Source: Bacteroides sp. (GTDB lineage: Bacteria; Bacteroidota; Bacteroidia; Bacteroidales; Bacteroidaceae). Taken from it: a DNA stretch of 64,000 bases. A program made the translations under genes and the position numbers. This document shows, one piece after another, positions 9,484 to 17,181 of the stretch; position 1 is the stretch's first letter, and every line of letters begins with the position of its first letter. The notes under the pieces were generated by a model, which ran no database searches, was not told where the DNA came from, and saw nothing but the letters and a program-made list of their open reading frames with translations. The stretch covers positions 42,322-106,321 of the forward strand of contig DXLM01000002.1 of the NCBI GenBank assembly GCA_019414725.1, in the 5' to 3' direction.

Positions 9484-10173
9484 TTACAAAAGTTTCTTCG
9501 GAGTAGAAGCGACAAACTCTTTCAAATAGAAAGGTTCAAAATAAGCCACATCCTTGAAGTCTTCCTTTGCCATTGCTTTTTCGGCAAGAGGGAACATCCA
9601 TTTAGCCAGCGGATGAATATTTTCGATAAAATGTGCATTAGGATGAGTTATTTTTTCACGACACTTGGCAGCTCCGTTTCCAAAGAAATAAACCGGATGT
9701 TCTGCCAAAAACCCGGCATAGGAATTTTCATCAATAATATCAGCTCCAATTTCACGCTTTACATTCAAAGCACGATCGTATATAGCTGCATATACTTCCA
9801 TACGGCGGGCATCTATCATCGGACACAACAATGCATCTTCCGGCAAATCCTCGAACAATAGAACAGGAACAGCCATTACTTCCGGAGTAGGAATTCCAAT
9901 CAGCGGAATATTACGTCCGTAACAAATTCCTTTTGCCATAGACACACCAATACGAAGCCCTGTATACGAACCCGGACCACAACTTACGGCTACAGCATCC
10001 AATGGTATGGCATGATTGTCTATAAAAGATAAAGCCTCATCCACAAAAACACCTAATACGACAGCATGTGACGGACCCTTAAAGTCCTCTTTCGAAAAGA
10101 TAGAAGTTCCATCCTGACTTACAGAAACAGAACATACCTCCGTTGAAGTTTCAATATGTAAAATGCACGACAT
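9484..10173 (-). CDS. tsaB: tRNA threonylcarbamoyladenosine biosynthesis protein TsaB
   Basis: Partner of TsaD and TsaE in making t6A37 on ANN-decoding tRNAs. The 229-residue protein starts SCILHIETSTEVCSVSV, the ASKHA-fold start of the family, and contains VAVSCGPGSYTGLRIGVSMA, the TsaB signature. The size is normal. It is the first gene of the long minus-strand operon and has its own promoter, about 22 bases upstream and overlapping an 11-base inverted repeat. An insertion sequence now lies behind that promoter. Confidence 0.96.
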   Translation of the reverse strand: MSCILHIETSTEVCSVSVSQDGTSIFSKEDFKGPSHAVVLGVFVDEALSFIDNHAIPLDAVAVSCGPGSYTGLRIGVSMAKGICYGRNIPLIGIPTPEVMAVPVLLFEDLPEDALLCPMIDARRMEVYAAIYDRALNVKREIGADIIDENSYAGFLAEHPVYFFGNGAAKCREKITHPNAHFIENIHPLAKWMFPLAEKAMAKEDFKDVAYFEPFYLKEFVASTPKKLL

Positions 10174-10194
10174 AAATTAATTCCTTATTATATA

Positions 10195-10224
10195 GAGTGC
10201 AAATATACACTTTTATTTGCACTC
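10195..10224 (-). promoter_or_regulatory. tsaB promoter (-7 box) inside an 11-bp inverted repeat
   Basis: The minus strand reads TATATTTG (10207-10200), a full match to the Bacteroides -7 box TAnnTTTG. A good -33 TTTG is not seen at the usual distance. The box overlaps the left arm of a perfect inverted repeat: GAGTGCAAATA at 10195-10205 and TATTTGCACTC at 10214-10224, with 8 bases between. The symmetry could be an operator. Confidence 0.65.
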
Positions 10225-10319
10225 ACTTCTCAATAAACCAGTGTTTTTTAGGACCTGTTAGCAAAACGCCCTATTCTCAAATTTTCACCAGCACATTTTA
10301 TGCAAGTTCTACAACATTT

Positions 10320-10338
10320 ACTAAAGTTTCCCACCCCC
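10320..10338 (+). repeat. Left terminal inverted repeat of the IS
   Basis: ACTAAAGTTTCCCACCCCC. It matches the complement of 11989-12007 at 18 of 19 positions. CCCACCC within it can also pair with GGGTGGG about 10 bases further in, forming a local hairpin (about 10330-10353). Confidence 0.85.
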
Positions 10339-10412
10339 AATAAAGAGGGTGGGAAGTAACAATAATTCAAATTTTCTTCGTAAATTAGAGGTGCTCAATC
10401 AACTGATTTACA

Positions 10413-11897
10413 ATGGAAAACAAGAATACTGTTATAGATGCAAAAATAGGTAATTTGAACGAACTTACCAAGGTTTTATCCGTTAAAGAACAAGCCCAAG
10501 AGCAACTTTTAGCCGTCATGAAGGCATTGGGAATCGGTAAAATCGTTCGGAATCTCAAATTCGAGAAGGCTCAAGGCTATACCTTGGCCTCCCTCTTCAT
10601 CTCGCTCCTCATCATGCGCCTGTGGGGAAAGACGATTGCAAGTGCCACTTCCAATCATTTTCATGGACTTTGCGCCGTGTCAAAGAACACGCTGTATCGC
10701 GCACTTTTGAACGCCCGCATCGACTGGCGAATGCTTCTTACCAAAATTACCCTTCGCTTCCATGCCATTCTCCGGGAGCATCAGGTGGATACCGACGAGC
10801 ATGACACTTGTGCCATCCTTGATGATACAACCTTTCAGAAGAGCGGCATTCGAATCGAAGGAGTCAGCAAGGTGTTCGACCATGTCACCCACAATTTCAT
10901 TTATGGAATGAAATGCCTGACACCGGCTCTCTCTGACGGGAAAAGCTGCTATCCCATAGACTTCTCCCTTCATCGTGAAAAAGGAAAGAAGAAGGATTAC
11001 GGCTTGACCTTAAAACAGCGGAAGGAGCAGTTCAAGGAAAAGCGGAACGCAAAAAATCCGGACTATGCACGCAAGGCGGAATGTGATGAGAGCAGGCTCG
11101 AAATGGTCAGACGCATGCTCTGTCATGCCGTGGGGCATGGTATCAACTTCAAGTATGTGCTTGCTGACAGTTGGTTTACATGCGAATCGCTCATACAGGC
11201 AGTCCGCGAGCTATGCGGTGGTTCAGTGCACTATATTGGTTTGGCCAAGATGAACCCCAAGTTGCGTTATCAGACAAGCAAGTCCAAACGTCCCCAAAAC
11301 ATCCATGAACAGATTGTAAGGTATGAACGTACAACTTCATGCTATTGCCGAAAGTACAAGTGAAAATACATTCAGCTTCATGCAAAACCGGGCGAACAGC
11401 CCATACGCATCTTCATCATCAAATACGGGCGAAGCACCCATTGGAAAGTGTTGCTTACTACAGATACTTCCATGAACTTCGTCAGAGCCTTTGAACTTTA
11501 CGAAAGACGCTGGGGCATAGAGGTCATATTCAAGGAATGCCGCGGTTATCTTGGACTGGGAAAATGTCAGAGTCGGAGCTACAACGCTCAGATTGCAGAA
11601 ACCACCTTGTGTTTCATGATGTATCAGATGCTCTCCTTGGCCAAACGCTTTTCAGAATACGAAACCCTGGGAGCACTATTCCGCTCGGAGCGTGACCGGC
11701 TGCAAGTGCTCACCCTGTGGAGCAGAACTTTGGAAGAAGTCAGGCATCTGTTGGAAGTTTTGTCGCGTGAAGCAGGAGTGGATCTGTTGACATGCCTATC
11801 AACTGTAGCCGCACGGCAAATGGCAGACTTCTCCACAAAGGTCTGGGCACATTTTCTGTGCGATTCGGACGATTATGCCATGCCCGATTTGGACTAA
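10413..11897 (+). pseudogene. IS4-like DDE transposase split by one in-frame TGA
   Basis: The frame from ATG 10413 runs to TGA 11361-11363 (316 residues). It continues in the same frame with KYIQLHAKPGEQ to the stop at 11895-11897, so there is no frameshift and only one codon is lost. Read through, it is 494 codons. The catalytic triad appears as Asp in ILDDTTF (about 137/138), Asp252 in LADSWFT and Glu370 in YERRWGIE. The last lies in a Y-(2)-R-(3)-E pattern typical of IS4-type enzymes, with Arg where Lys is usual at the end. The first product lacks the Glu and should be inactive unless the stop is read through. A sense codon such as TGC or TGG probably mutated. Confidence 0.85.
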
Positions 11898-11988
11898 ACA
11901 TTTTTTAGGCGTGCGTTAAATCGTTCGGAAAACATTTGGTTTTTAGACCACCCACCGAAGGGAGCTATTACTCAAATAGCTGATATGA

Positions 11989-12007
11989 GGGGGTGGGAAA
12001 CTTCAGT
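11989..12007 (-). repeat. Right terminal inverted repeat of the IS
   Basis: Reads ACTGAAGTTTCCCACCCCC on the minus strand, one base different from the left end. Just inside it is a 7-base hairpin, AGCTATT / AATAGCT. Confidence 0.85.
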
Positions 12008-12075
12008 TTTATATTTAACCTGCCAACGTAATCAGGATGTAAATCAGAAGCTGACAGCTAAATTCAGTATGCAGC

Positions 12076-12153
12076 AAAATATCAGCATATCTTCAGAAAA
12101 ACATCAGCATATTTTTTTAAAACATCAGCATGTTTTAGACAAAATATCAGCAT
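12076..12153 (+). repeat. Intergenic dyad array A (four units, 22-bp phase)
   Basis: Four near-identical 13-mers AAAAyATCAGCAT begin at 12076, 12098, 12119 and 12141, with spacings of 22, 21 and 22. The third unit extends to the 18-bp dyad AAAACATCAGCATGTTTT, with 7-base arms and a CAGC centre. The array lies between the right end of the IS and the yicC promoter. Related but more diverged arrays occur at 29.68, 46.80 and 62.71 kb. Confidence 0.85.
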
Positions 12154-12210
12154 CTTTTTTACGCAGCTCTGCGAAGTCTTCAGTCTGTCAGAGAAAAAGC
12201 TTCTCTCTAC

Positions 12211-12241
12211 TTTCCGGATTCACAGCTTTTTCCTACCTTTG
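12211..12241 (+). promoter_or_regulatory. yicC promoter
   Basis: TTTC at 12211-12214, then 19 bases, then TACCTTTG at 12234-12241. This fits the Bacteroides -33/-7 consensus with one mismatch. It predicts a leader of about 18 bases before ATG 12264. Confidence 0.75.
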
Positions 12242-12263
12242 CACGATAAAAAAACAGAATATT

Positions 12264-13139
12264 ATGATACAATCAATGACCGGATACGGCAAAGCAACTG
12301 CCACATTCGGAGATAAAAAAATCAACGTAGAAATAAAATCATTGAACAGTAAGGCAATGGACTTGTCTACACGCATTGCCCCACTGTATCGTGAAAAAGA
12401 AATGGAAATCCGCAACCTTATTACCAAAACGTTGGAACGAGGAAAAGTGGACTTCAGCATATGGATTGAGAAAGATGCGGCCGAAACGGCTACTCCCATC
12501 AATGCTGCACTGGTAGAGAATTACTATAATCAGATAAAGACAATCTCGGACAACTGTCACATTCCTGTTCCCGAAGACTGGTTTGCAACTTTGCTCCGCA
12601 TGCCGGACGTACTGACTCGCGTAGATATTCAAGAGTTGTCAGACGAAGAATGGGAAGTTGCAAGCAAAGCTATCGAAGAAGCATTGCAGCATTTGGTTGA
12701 CTTCCGGAAACAGGAAGGAGCTGCACTGGAAAAGAAATTTACCGAAAAGGTAGACAATATAGAACGCCTGCTCAAATCAATCGAACCTTTCGAAAAAGAG
12801 CGTGTGGCAAAAATACGCGAGCGTATTACCGAAGCCTTGGAAAAGACCATCAGTGTAGACTATGACAAAAACCGTCTGGAACAGGAACTGATATATTATA
12901 TCGAAAAACTGGATATCAACGAAGAAAAGCAACGTCTTGCCAACCACTTGAAATATTTCCGCGAAACAATGGCTGGTGGACACGGACAAGGTAAGAAGCT
13001 GGGATTCATCGCTCAGGAAATGGGTCGTGAAATCAATACAACAGGCAGCAAGTCAAATCATGCCGAAATGCAAAACATCGTAGTCCAGATGAAAGACGAA
13101 CTGGAACAAATCAAGGAACAAGTTTTAAATGTAATGTAA
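12264..13139 (+). CDS. yicC: YicC family endoribonuclease
   Basis: A 291-residue protein starting MIQSMTGYGKA, the invariant YicC opening, and ending in the conserved tail (EMGREINTTGSKSNHAEMQ, then VQMKDELEQIKEQVLNV). Members of this family were recently shown to be RNA endonucleases. The frame is open upstream to 11985, but ATG 12264 follows the promoter and begins the family's conserved N-terminus, so the extra residues are not part of the protein. It leads a plus-strand run with gmk, whose start is 87 bases downstream behind a strong hairpin. The yicC-gmk pairing is common across bacteria. Confidence 0.95.
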   Translation: MIQSMTGYGKATATFGDKKINVEIKSLNSKAMDLSTRIAPLYREKEMEIRNLITKTLERGKVDFSIWIEKDAAETATPINAALVENYYNQIKTISDNCHIPVPEDWFATLLRMPDVLTRVDIQELSDEEWEVASKAIEEALQHLVDFRKQEGAALEKKFTEKVDNIERLLKSIEPFEKERVAKIRERITEALEKTISVDYDKNRLEQELIYYIEKLDINEEKQRLANHLKYFRETMAGGHGQGKKLGFIAQEMGREINTTGSKSNHAEMQNIVVQMKDELEQIKEQVLNVM

Positions 13140-13151
13140 TATTAACAAGCT

Positions 13152-13216
13152 GAAGGGCGAAAGAAGAGGAAATCACTCATCAAGAGGTTTCTTCTTGTTT
13201 CGCTCTTCGTGTTTTT
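13152..13216 (+). terminator. Hairpin with T-run between yicC and gmk (terminator or attenuator)
   Basis: A 21-base arm at 13152-13172 (GAAGGGCGAAAG...) pairs with 13188-13208 (...TTTCGCTCTTC), with 18 Watson-Crick pairs out of 21. TTTTT follows at 13212-13216. It ends only 10 bases before the gmk ATG, so it either trims readthrough from yicC or attenuates gmk. Confidence 0.7.
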
Positions 13217-13226
13217 ACTCAAAGTT

Positions 13227-13790
13227 ATGGGAAAACTGATTATTTTTTCTGCGCCATCAGGTTCAGGTAAATCAACTATCATCAACTACCTGCTAACACA
13301 AAACCTGAATCTGGCTTTTTCTATTTCAGCTACCAGTCGCCCACCCCGCGGAACAGAACAAAACGGAGTGGAATATTTTTTTCTTACACCTGAAGAATTC
13401 AAACAACGCATAGCCAACAACGAGTTTTTAGAATACGAAGAAGTATATACCGACCGTTTCTACGGCACACTGAAAGCACAGGTAGAAAAACAACTGGAGG
13501 CCGGTCAGAATGTTATATTCGATGTAGATGTTGTAGGTGGATGCAATATCAAGAAATTCTACGGCGAACGCGCGCTGTCGGTATTCATCCAGCCACCTTC
13601 GGTAGAAGAGTTGCGCAAGCGTCTGAACGGACGAGGAACAGATGCTCCCGAAGTGATTGAAAGCCGAATAGCCAAAGCTGAATTCGAATTAAGTTACGCC
13701 GACAAATTCGATGTAGTAATAATAAACGATGACTTGGATACAGCAAAAGCCGATGCCTTGAAAGTCATCAGTGATTTCTTGAAAAAATAA
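13227..13790 (+). CDS. gmk: Guanylate kinase
   Basis: Phosphorylates GMP to GDP with ATP. The 187-residue protein has the P-loop SAPSGSGKST near its start, the GMP-binding region SATSRPPRGTEQNGVEYFF and the lid-region arginines in RKRLNGRGTD. The frame is open to 13209, but MGKLIIFSAPSG at 13227 is the family's normal start. The six extra codons would overlap the foot of the upstream hairpin. It is followed after 11 bases by a small membrane protein and then nadD. Confidence 0.96.
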   Translation: MGKLIIFSAPSGSGKSTIINYLLTQNLNLAFSISATSRPPRGTEQNGVEYFFLTPEEFKQRIANNEFLEYEEVYTDRFYGTLKAQVEKQLEAGQNVIFDVDVVGGCNIKKFYGERALSVFIQPPSVEELRKRLNGRGTDAPEVIESRIAKAEFELSYADKFDVVIINDDLDTAKADALKVISDFLKK

Positions 13791-13801
13791 CTTATCCATT
13801 T

Positions 13802-13984
13802 ATGGCCAAAGATCCTAAGAAACTGTTAAGAAGCATGATGATAGTCAGTATCATCATCGGACTCGTTGCACTGGCAGTAGCCGTAGTTGCAGTTGCCATG
13901 AAAGAGTATATTATTGCAGCAGCAATGCTTATCGTTGCCGGCTGGCAGGTCGTAAACTATCTAAAATGGAAAAAATGCCTGTAA
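13802..13984 (+). CDS. Small two-helix membrane protein between gmk and nadD
   Basis: A 60-residue protein: a basic start (MAKDPKKLLRS), two hydrophobic helices (about 12-34 and 36-50) with a short charged turn MKEY, then a basic tail KWKKCL. It follows gmk by 11 bases and overlaps the nadD start by 19 bases, which argues that it is translated. I recall an unnamed small protein at this position in other Bacteroides but cannot give it a family. No function is claimed. Confidence 0.75.
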   Translation: MAKDPKKLLRSMMIVSIIIGLVALAVAVVAVAMKEYIIAAAMLIVAGWQVVNYLKWKKCL

Positions 13985-14559
13985 AGACAGGAATATTCGG
14001 GGGAACATTCAATCCGATTCACATCGGTCATCTGGCTCTGGCAAACTATCTGTGTGAGTATGGTGGGCTGGATGAAATATGGTTTCTGGTATCTCCTCAA
14101 AATCCATTTAAGCAAAATGTGGAGTTACTCGACGATAAGATACGGCTGGAAATGGTAAAAGCTGCCGTTTCCGGCTATCCTCGTTTTTGTGCTTCCGACT
14201 TTGAATTCACCCTTCCCCGCCCTTCCTATACAGTTGATACACTGAACCGGCTGGCAGAAGCCTATCCGGACAGAGAGTTTACACTCATTATCGGAGCGGA
14301 CAACTGGGCTGCATTCGACCGATGGAAGTCACCCGAAGAGATTATCCGCAAACATAGTATTATTGTATATCCACGTCCAGGCTACGATATACAGACAGGG
14401 CCACTTCCACCTCATGTAAAAGTTGTGGATACTCCCCAGCTGGAGATCAGTTCAACTTTTATCCGGCAAGCAATCAGCGAAGGTAGAGATATACGATATT
14501 TCCTGCATCCGGAAGTTTATCGCATCATTGCAGAAAAAAAACTTTATAACCAACAATAG
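13966..14559 (+). CDS. nadD: Nicotinate-nucleotide adenylyltransferase
   Basis: Joins NaMN and ATP to give NaAD in NAD synthesis. The 197-residue protein has the nucleotidyltransferase signature GIFGGTFNPIHIGHL at its start, FTLIIGADNW in the middle, and ISSTFIRQ, the ISSTxIR motif, towards the end. ATG 13966 overlaps the preceding small gene; ATG 13975 is a possible second start. The downstream protease begins 2 bases after its stop. Confidence 0.96.
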   Translation: MEKMPVKTGIFGGTFNPIHIGHLALANYLCEYGGLDEIWFLVSPQNPFKQNVELLDDKIRLEMVKAAVSGYPRFCASDFEFTLPRPSYTVDTLNRLAEAYPDREFTLIIGADNWAAFDRWKSPEEIIRKHSIIVYPRPGYDIQTGPLPPHVKVVDTPQLEISSTFIRQAISEGRDIRYFLHPEVYRIIAEKKLYNQQ

Positions 14560-14561
14560 AC

Positions 14562-17069
14562 ATGAAATCATACAAATTTCACATCCTTTCTCTTGCAACT
14601 CTTCTGCTGCTGGGAGCAACAACCCATGCAGAAGCTAAAATCTTTGAGAGGAAGAAAAAGAAAGCACAAACAGAAGTTAAAGCAGCTCCTGCCAAGCAAA
14701 ATATAAATGGACTAAAGCCTTACGCGCAAGTCATTACACCAAAAGCCAAAAGTTCATTCGGTTTTCTGACAGTACACAAAGTTGACAATAATTACTTCTT
14801 TGAGATACCAGATTCTATGCTGAATCGTGATATCCTGATTGTAAACCGAATCAGCAAGGCTCCTACTTCTCGCCAGAAATCTCGCGTAGGTTATCCGGGA
14901 GATATTCTGGGAAGCAAAGTAATCCGTTTCGAGAACAAAGACAACAAGCGCATCCTTGTACGTGAATATTCTTATCGTGAACGCTCGGAAAACAAGGACG
15001 GAATGTTCCAGTCTGTACGCAATTCAAATACACAGCCTATCGTAGCCAACTTCGGAATAGAAACAATAAAGAAAGATTCACTTACCAGAAATTATGTAAT
15101 CAATGTAAGTGTTTTCCTGCAAAAAGAAAATCCTTTATTCTCTTTCGATGCTGACAGCAAGGAATATATCGGATTATTGAACATGGTAGGTGAAGGAACC
15201 TACATCGATACTCTGAAAGCATTTCCAAAGAATATCGAGATTTCTACTACGGTCACTTACCAAAGTAAAAAAGGTATGAGCAATGTAGGATTTCTGGAAA
15301 CCGGAAGTCCGCGTATACCACTGACTTACGAACTGAACAGTTCAATGGTCCTGCTTCCCGAAGTACCGATGAAAGCCAGACTGTTCGATCCGCGTGTAGG
15401 CTACTTCACCGTTGGTTATACCGATTTCGACAGCAACCCACAAGGTATCGAATACAAAAAACTTATTACGCGATGGCGTCTGGAGCCTAAGGACGAAGCA
15501 GCCTATCTGCGTGGAGAGCTTGTAGAACCTAAAAAGCCAATTATCATTTACATCGATCCGGCAACTCCCAAGAAATGGGTTCCGTATCTGATACAAGGAG
15601 TAAACGACTGGCAGGTTGCCTTCGAAAAGGCTGGATTCAAGAATGCCATTTATGCACTGGAAGCTCCTACTGATGACCCTTCATGGAGTCTGGAAGATGC
15701 ACGTCACTCAGCCATTGTCTACAAGCCTTCAGATATCCCTAATGCAAGTGGTCCGCACATCAACGACCCTCGTACAGGAGAAATTCTGGAAACTCATATC
15801 AACTGGTATCATAACGTCATGAGCCTATTACGCGACTGGTATATGATTCAGGCAGGTACAATCGATGAAGCAGCACGCAAAATGCAACTCGACGATGAAC
15901 TGATGGGACAACTTATCCGGTTTGTATCTTCGCATGAAGTAGGACATACATTAGGACTCCGACACAACTTCGGATCTTCACACACCGTACCAGTTGAAAA
16001 ACTACGTGACAAAGTATGGGTAGAAGCCAATGGTCACACACCATCCATCATGGATTACGCCCGCTTTAACTATGTAGCACAACCTGAAGACGGTATTACA
16101 CGTGCCGGAATCTTCCCTCGCATCGGTATATACGACAAATGGTCGATAGAATGGGGTTACCGCTGGTTGCCACAATTCCAAACACCGGAAGATGAAGTTG
16201 CATTTTCTAACCAGTCTATTATCGAAAAGCTGAAAACAGACGTGCGTTACACCTTCGGTACGGAATCTGATCCTAATGATCCACGCAATCAGAGTGAAGA
16301 CCTCGGTGACGACTCTATGCTGGCCAGCCTATATGGAATCAAAAATCTGAAGCGAATCGTACCTCAAATTCTAACATGGTCGTACGAACCTAACAAATCA
16401 TATGCGGGAGCTGGAGAAATATATAGCGGAGTAGTTTCTCAATTCAACCGTTATTTAGGCCACGTCACTAAAAACGTAGCAGGAATTTACAGCAATTCTA
16501 TCACTGTAGAACAAACAGATGAAATAGCACGTGAATTTGTTCCTGCCAATATCCAGAAACGGGCTATTGCTTTTCTGAATGAACAATTGTTCACAACTCC
16601 TGAATGGCTTATTGATCGTCAGTTGATGGAAAAAGCTAAAATACTCCCAGTGAACGTAATCTGTTCACTTCAGTCGGGTGTCCTGGCACGACTCATCAAC
16701 AAGAACACACTCGACAAGATGAGTGAAAACGAAATTCTGAATGGCAAAAAAGCATATACATCTGCTCAGATGTTTAACGACCTGAAGAAAGTTATCTGGA
16801 GCAATCTGGGACAATCGGATATATACAAACGAAACATGCAGAAAGCATATGTAGAAAATCTGATCAATCTGCTGGATAAGAAAGGAAATGCTGATAAGAA
16901 TGCATCAGGAAAGCGTCCGGCCTACTCAGAAGCTCCGGCCATCGCACATGGACAACTCACAGAATTGAAACGTCTGGCCACCAGTGCAGCCAGTATGACA
17001 AGCGGCACAGCCAAAGGTCATTATCAAAATTTAATCACACTGATTGATAATGCATTGAGCAACAAGTAA
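14562..17069 (+). CDS. Zinc-dependent metalloprotease (metzincin type, Bacteroidetes family)
   Basis: An 835-residue exported protein with a signal peptide ending near THAEA. The zinc motif HEVGHTLGLRH (His458, Glu459, His462, His468) fits the metzincin HExxHxxGxxH, and SIMDYARF follows as the Met-turn. The long N-terminal and middle regions resemble the DUF5117/DUF5118-containing proteases of Bacteroidetes. The substrate is unknown. It begins 2 bases after nadD, so it is transcribed with housekeeping genes rather than with a nutrient-uptake locus. A strong hairpin follows it. Confidence 0.9.
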   Translation: MKSYKFHILSLATLLLLGATTHAEAKIFERKKKKAQTEVKAAPAKQNINGLKPYAQVITPKAKSSFGFLTVHKVDNNYFFEIPDSMLNRDILIVNRISKAPTSRQKSRVGYPGDILGSKVIRFENKDNKRILVREYSYRERSENKDGMFQSVRNSNTQPIVANFGIETIKKDSLTRNYVINVSVFLQKENPLFSFDADSKEYIGLLNMVGEGTYIDTLKAFPKNIEISTTVTYQSKKGMSNVGFLETGSPRIPLTYELNSSMVLLPEVPMKARLFDPRVGYFTVGYTDFDSNPQGIEYKKLITRWRLEPKDEAAYLRGELVEPKKPIIIYIDPATPKKWVPYLIQGVNDWQVAFEKAGFKNAIYALEAPTDDPSWSLEDARHSAIVYKPSDIPNASGPHINDPRTGEILETHINWYHNVMSLLRDWYMIQAGTIDEAARKMQLDDELMGQLIRFVSSHEVGHTLGLRHNFGSSHTVPVEKLRDKVWVEANGHTPSIMDYARFNYVAQPEDGITRAGIFPRIGIYDKWSIEWGYRWLPQFQTPEDEVAFSNQSIIEKLKTDVRYTFGTESDPNDPRNQSEDLGDDSMLASLYGIKNLKRIVPQILTWSYEPNKSYAGAGEIYSGVVSQFNRYLGHVTKNVAGIYSNSITVEQTDEIAREFVPANIQKRAIAFLNEQLFTTPEWLIDRQLMEKAKILPVNVICSLQSGVLARLINKNTLDKMSENEILNGKKAYTSAQMFNDLKKVIWSNLGQSDIYKRNMQKAYVENLINLLDKKGNADKNASGKRPAYSEAPAIAHGQLTELKRLATSAASMTSGTAKGHYQNLITLIDNALSNK

Positions 17070-17114
17070 AGACATTCTTACAGTGTAATACTGAACACAA
17101 TGTAGCTATCTAAC

Positions 17115-17167
17115 AAGAACCATATTCTTCGCATACGTGAAATGTGAGAATATGGTTCTTATTTTTG
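17115..17167 (+). terminator. Terminator of the yicC-to-protease run
   Basis: 14-base perfect arms (17115-17128 AAGAACCATATTCT, 17147-17160 AGAATATGGTTCTT) followed by ATTTTTG. It lies between convergent genes and clearly serves the plus strand. Confidence 0.85.
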
Positions 17168-17181
17168 TATTAAAAAGCCAC

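Larger units (their letters stand above)
10320..12007 (+). mobile_element. IS4-like insertion sequence with an interrupted transposase
   Basis: About 1.69 kb bounded by 19-base inverted repeats (10320-10338 and 11989-12007, one mismatch). It contains one long transposase frame read through a single stop. The coding part is visibly richer in G and C than its neighbours. It sits between the divergent genes tsaB and yicC. I see no convincing target duplication: the flanks share only TTT. Each end also carries an internal hairpin just inside the repeat. The superfamily comes from the DDE and Y-R-E motifs; the exact IS name cannot be given from sequence reading. Confidence 0.88.

Noticed and set aside
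10260..10319. A possible further dyad unit left of the IS (AATTTTCACCAGCACATTTT region)
   Set aside because: Only a loose resemblance to the array unit, without phasing or a TTTGTAC block.
11361..11363. Selenocysteine or programmed recoding at the transposase TGA
   Set aside because: No recognisable stem-loop or selenocysteine context, and selenoprotein transposases are not known. Simple mutation is more likely.
12076..12153. Reading array A as a CRISPR
   Set aside because: The repeat and spacer are far too short (21-22 bases in total), the dyads are directly adjacent, and there are no cas genes.
11985..12263. An N-terminal extension of YicC of 93 residues
   Set aside because: The extension crosses the IS end, the repeat array and the promoter. 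The conserved family start is at 12264.
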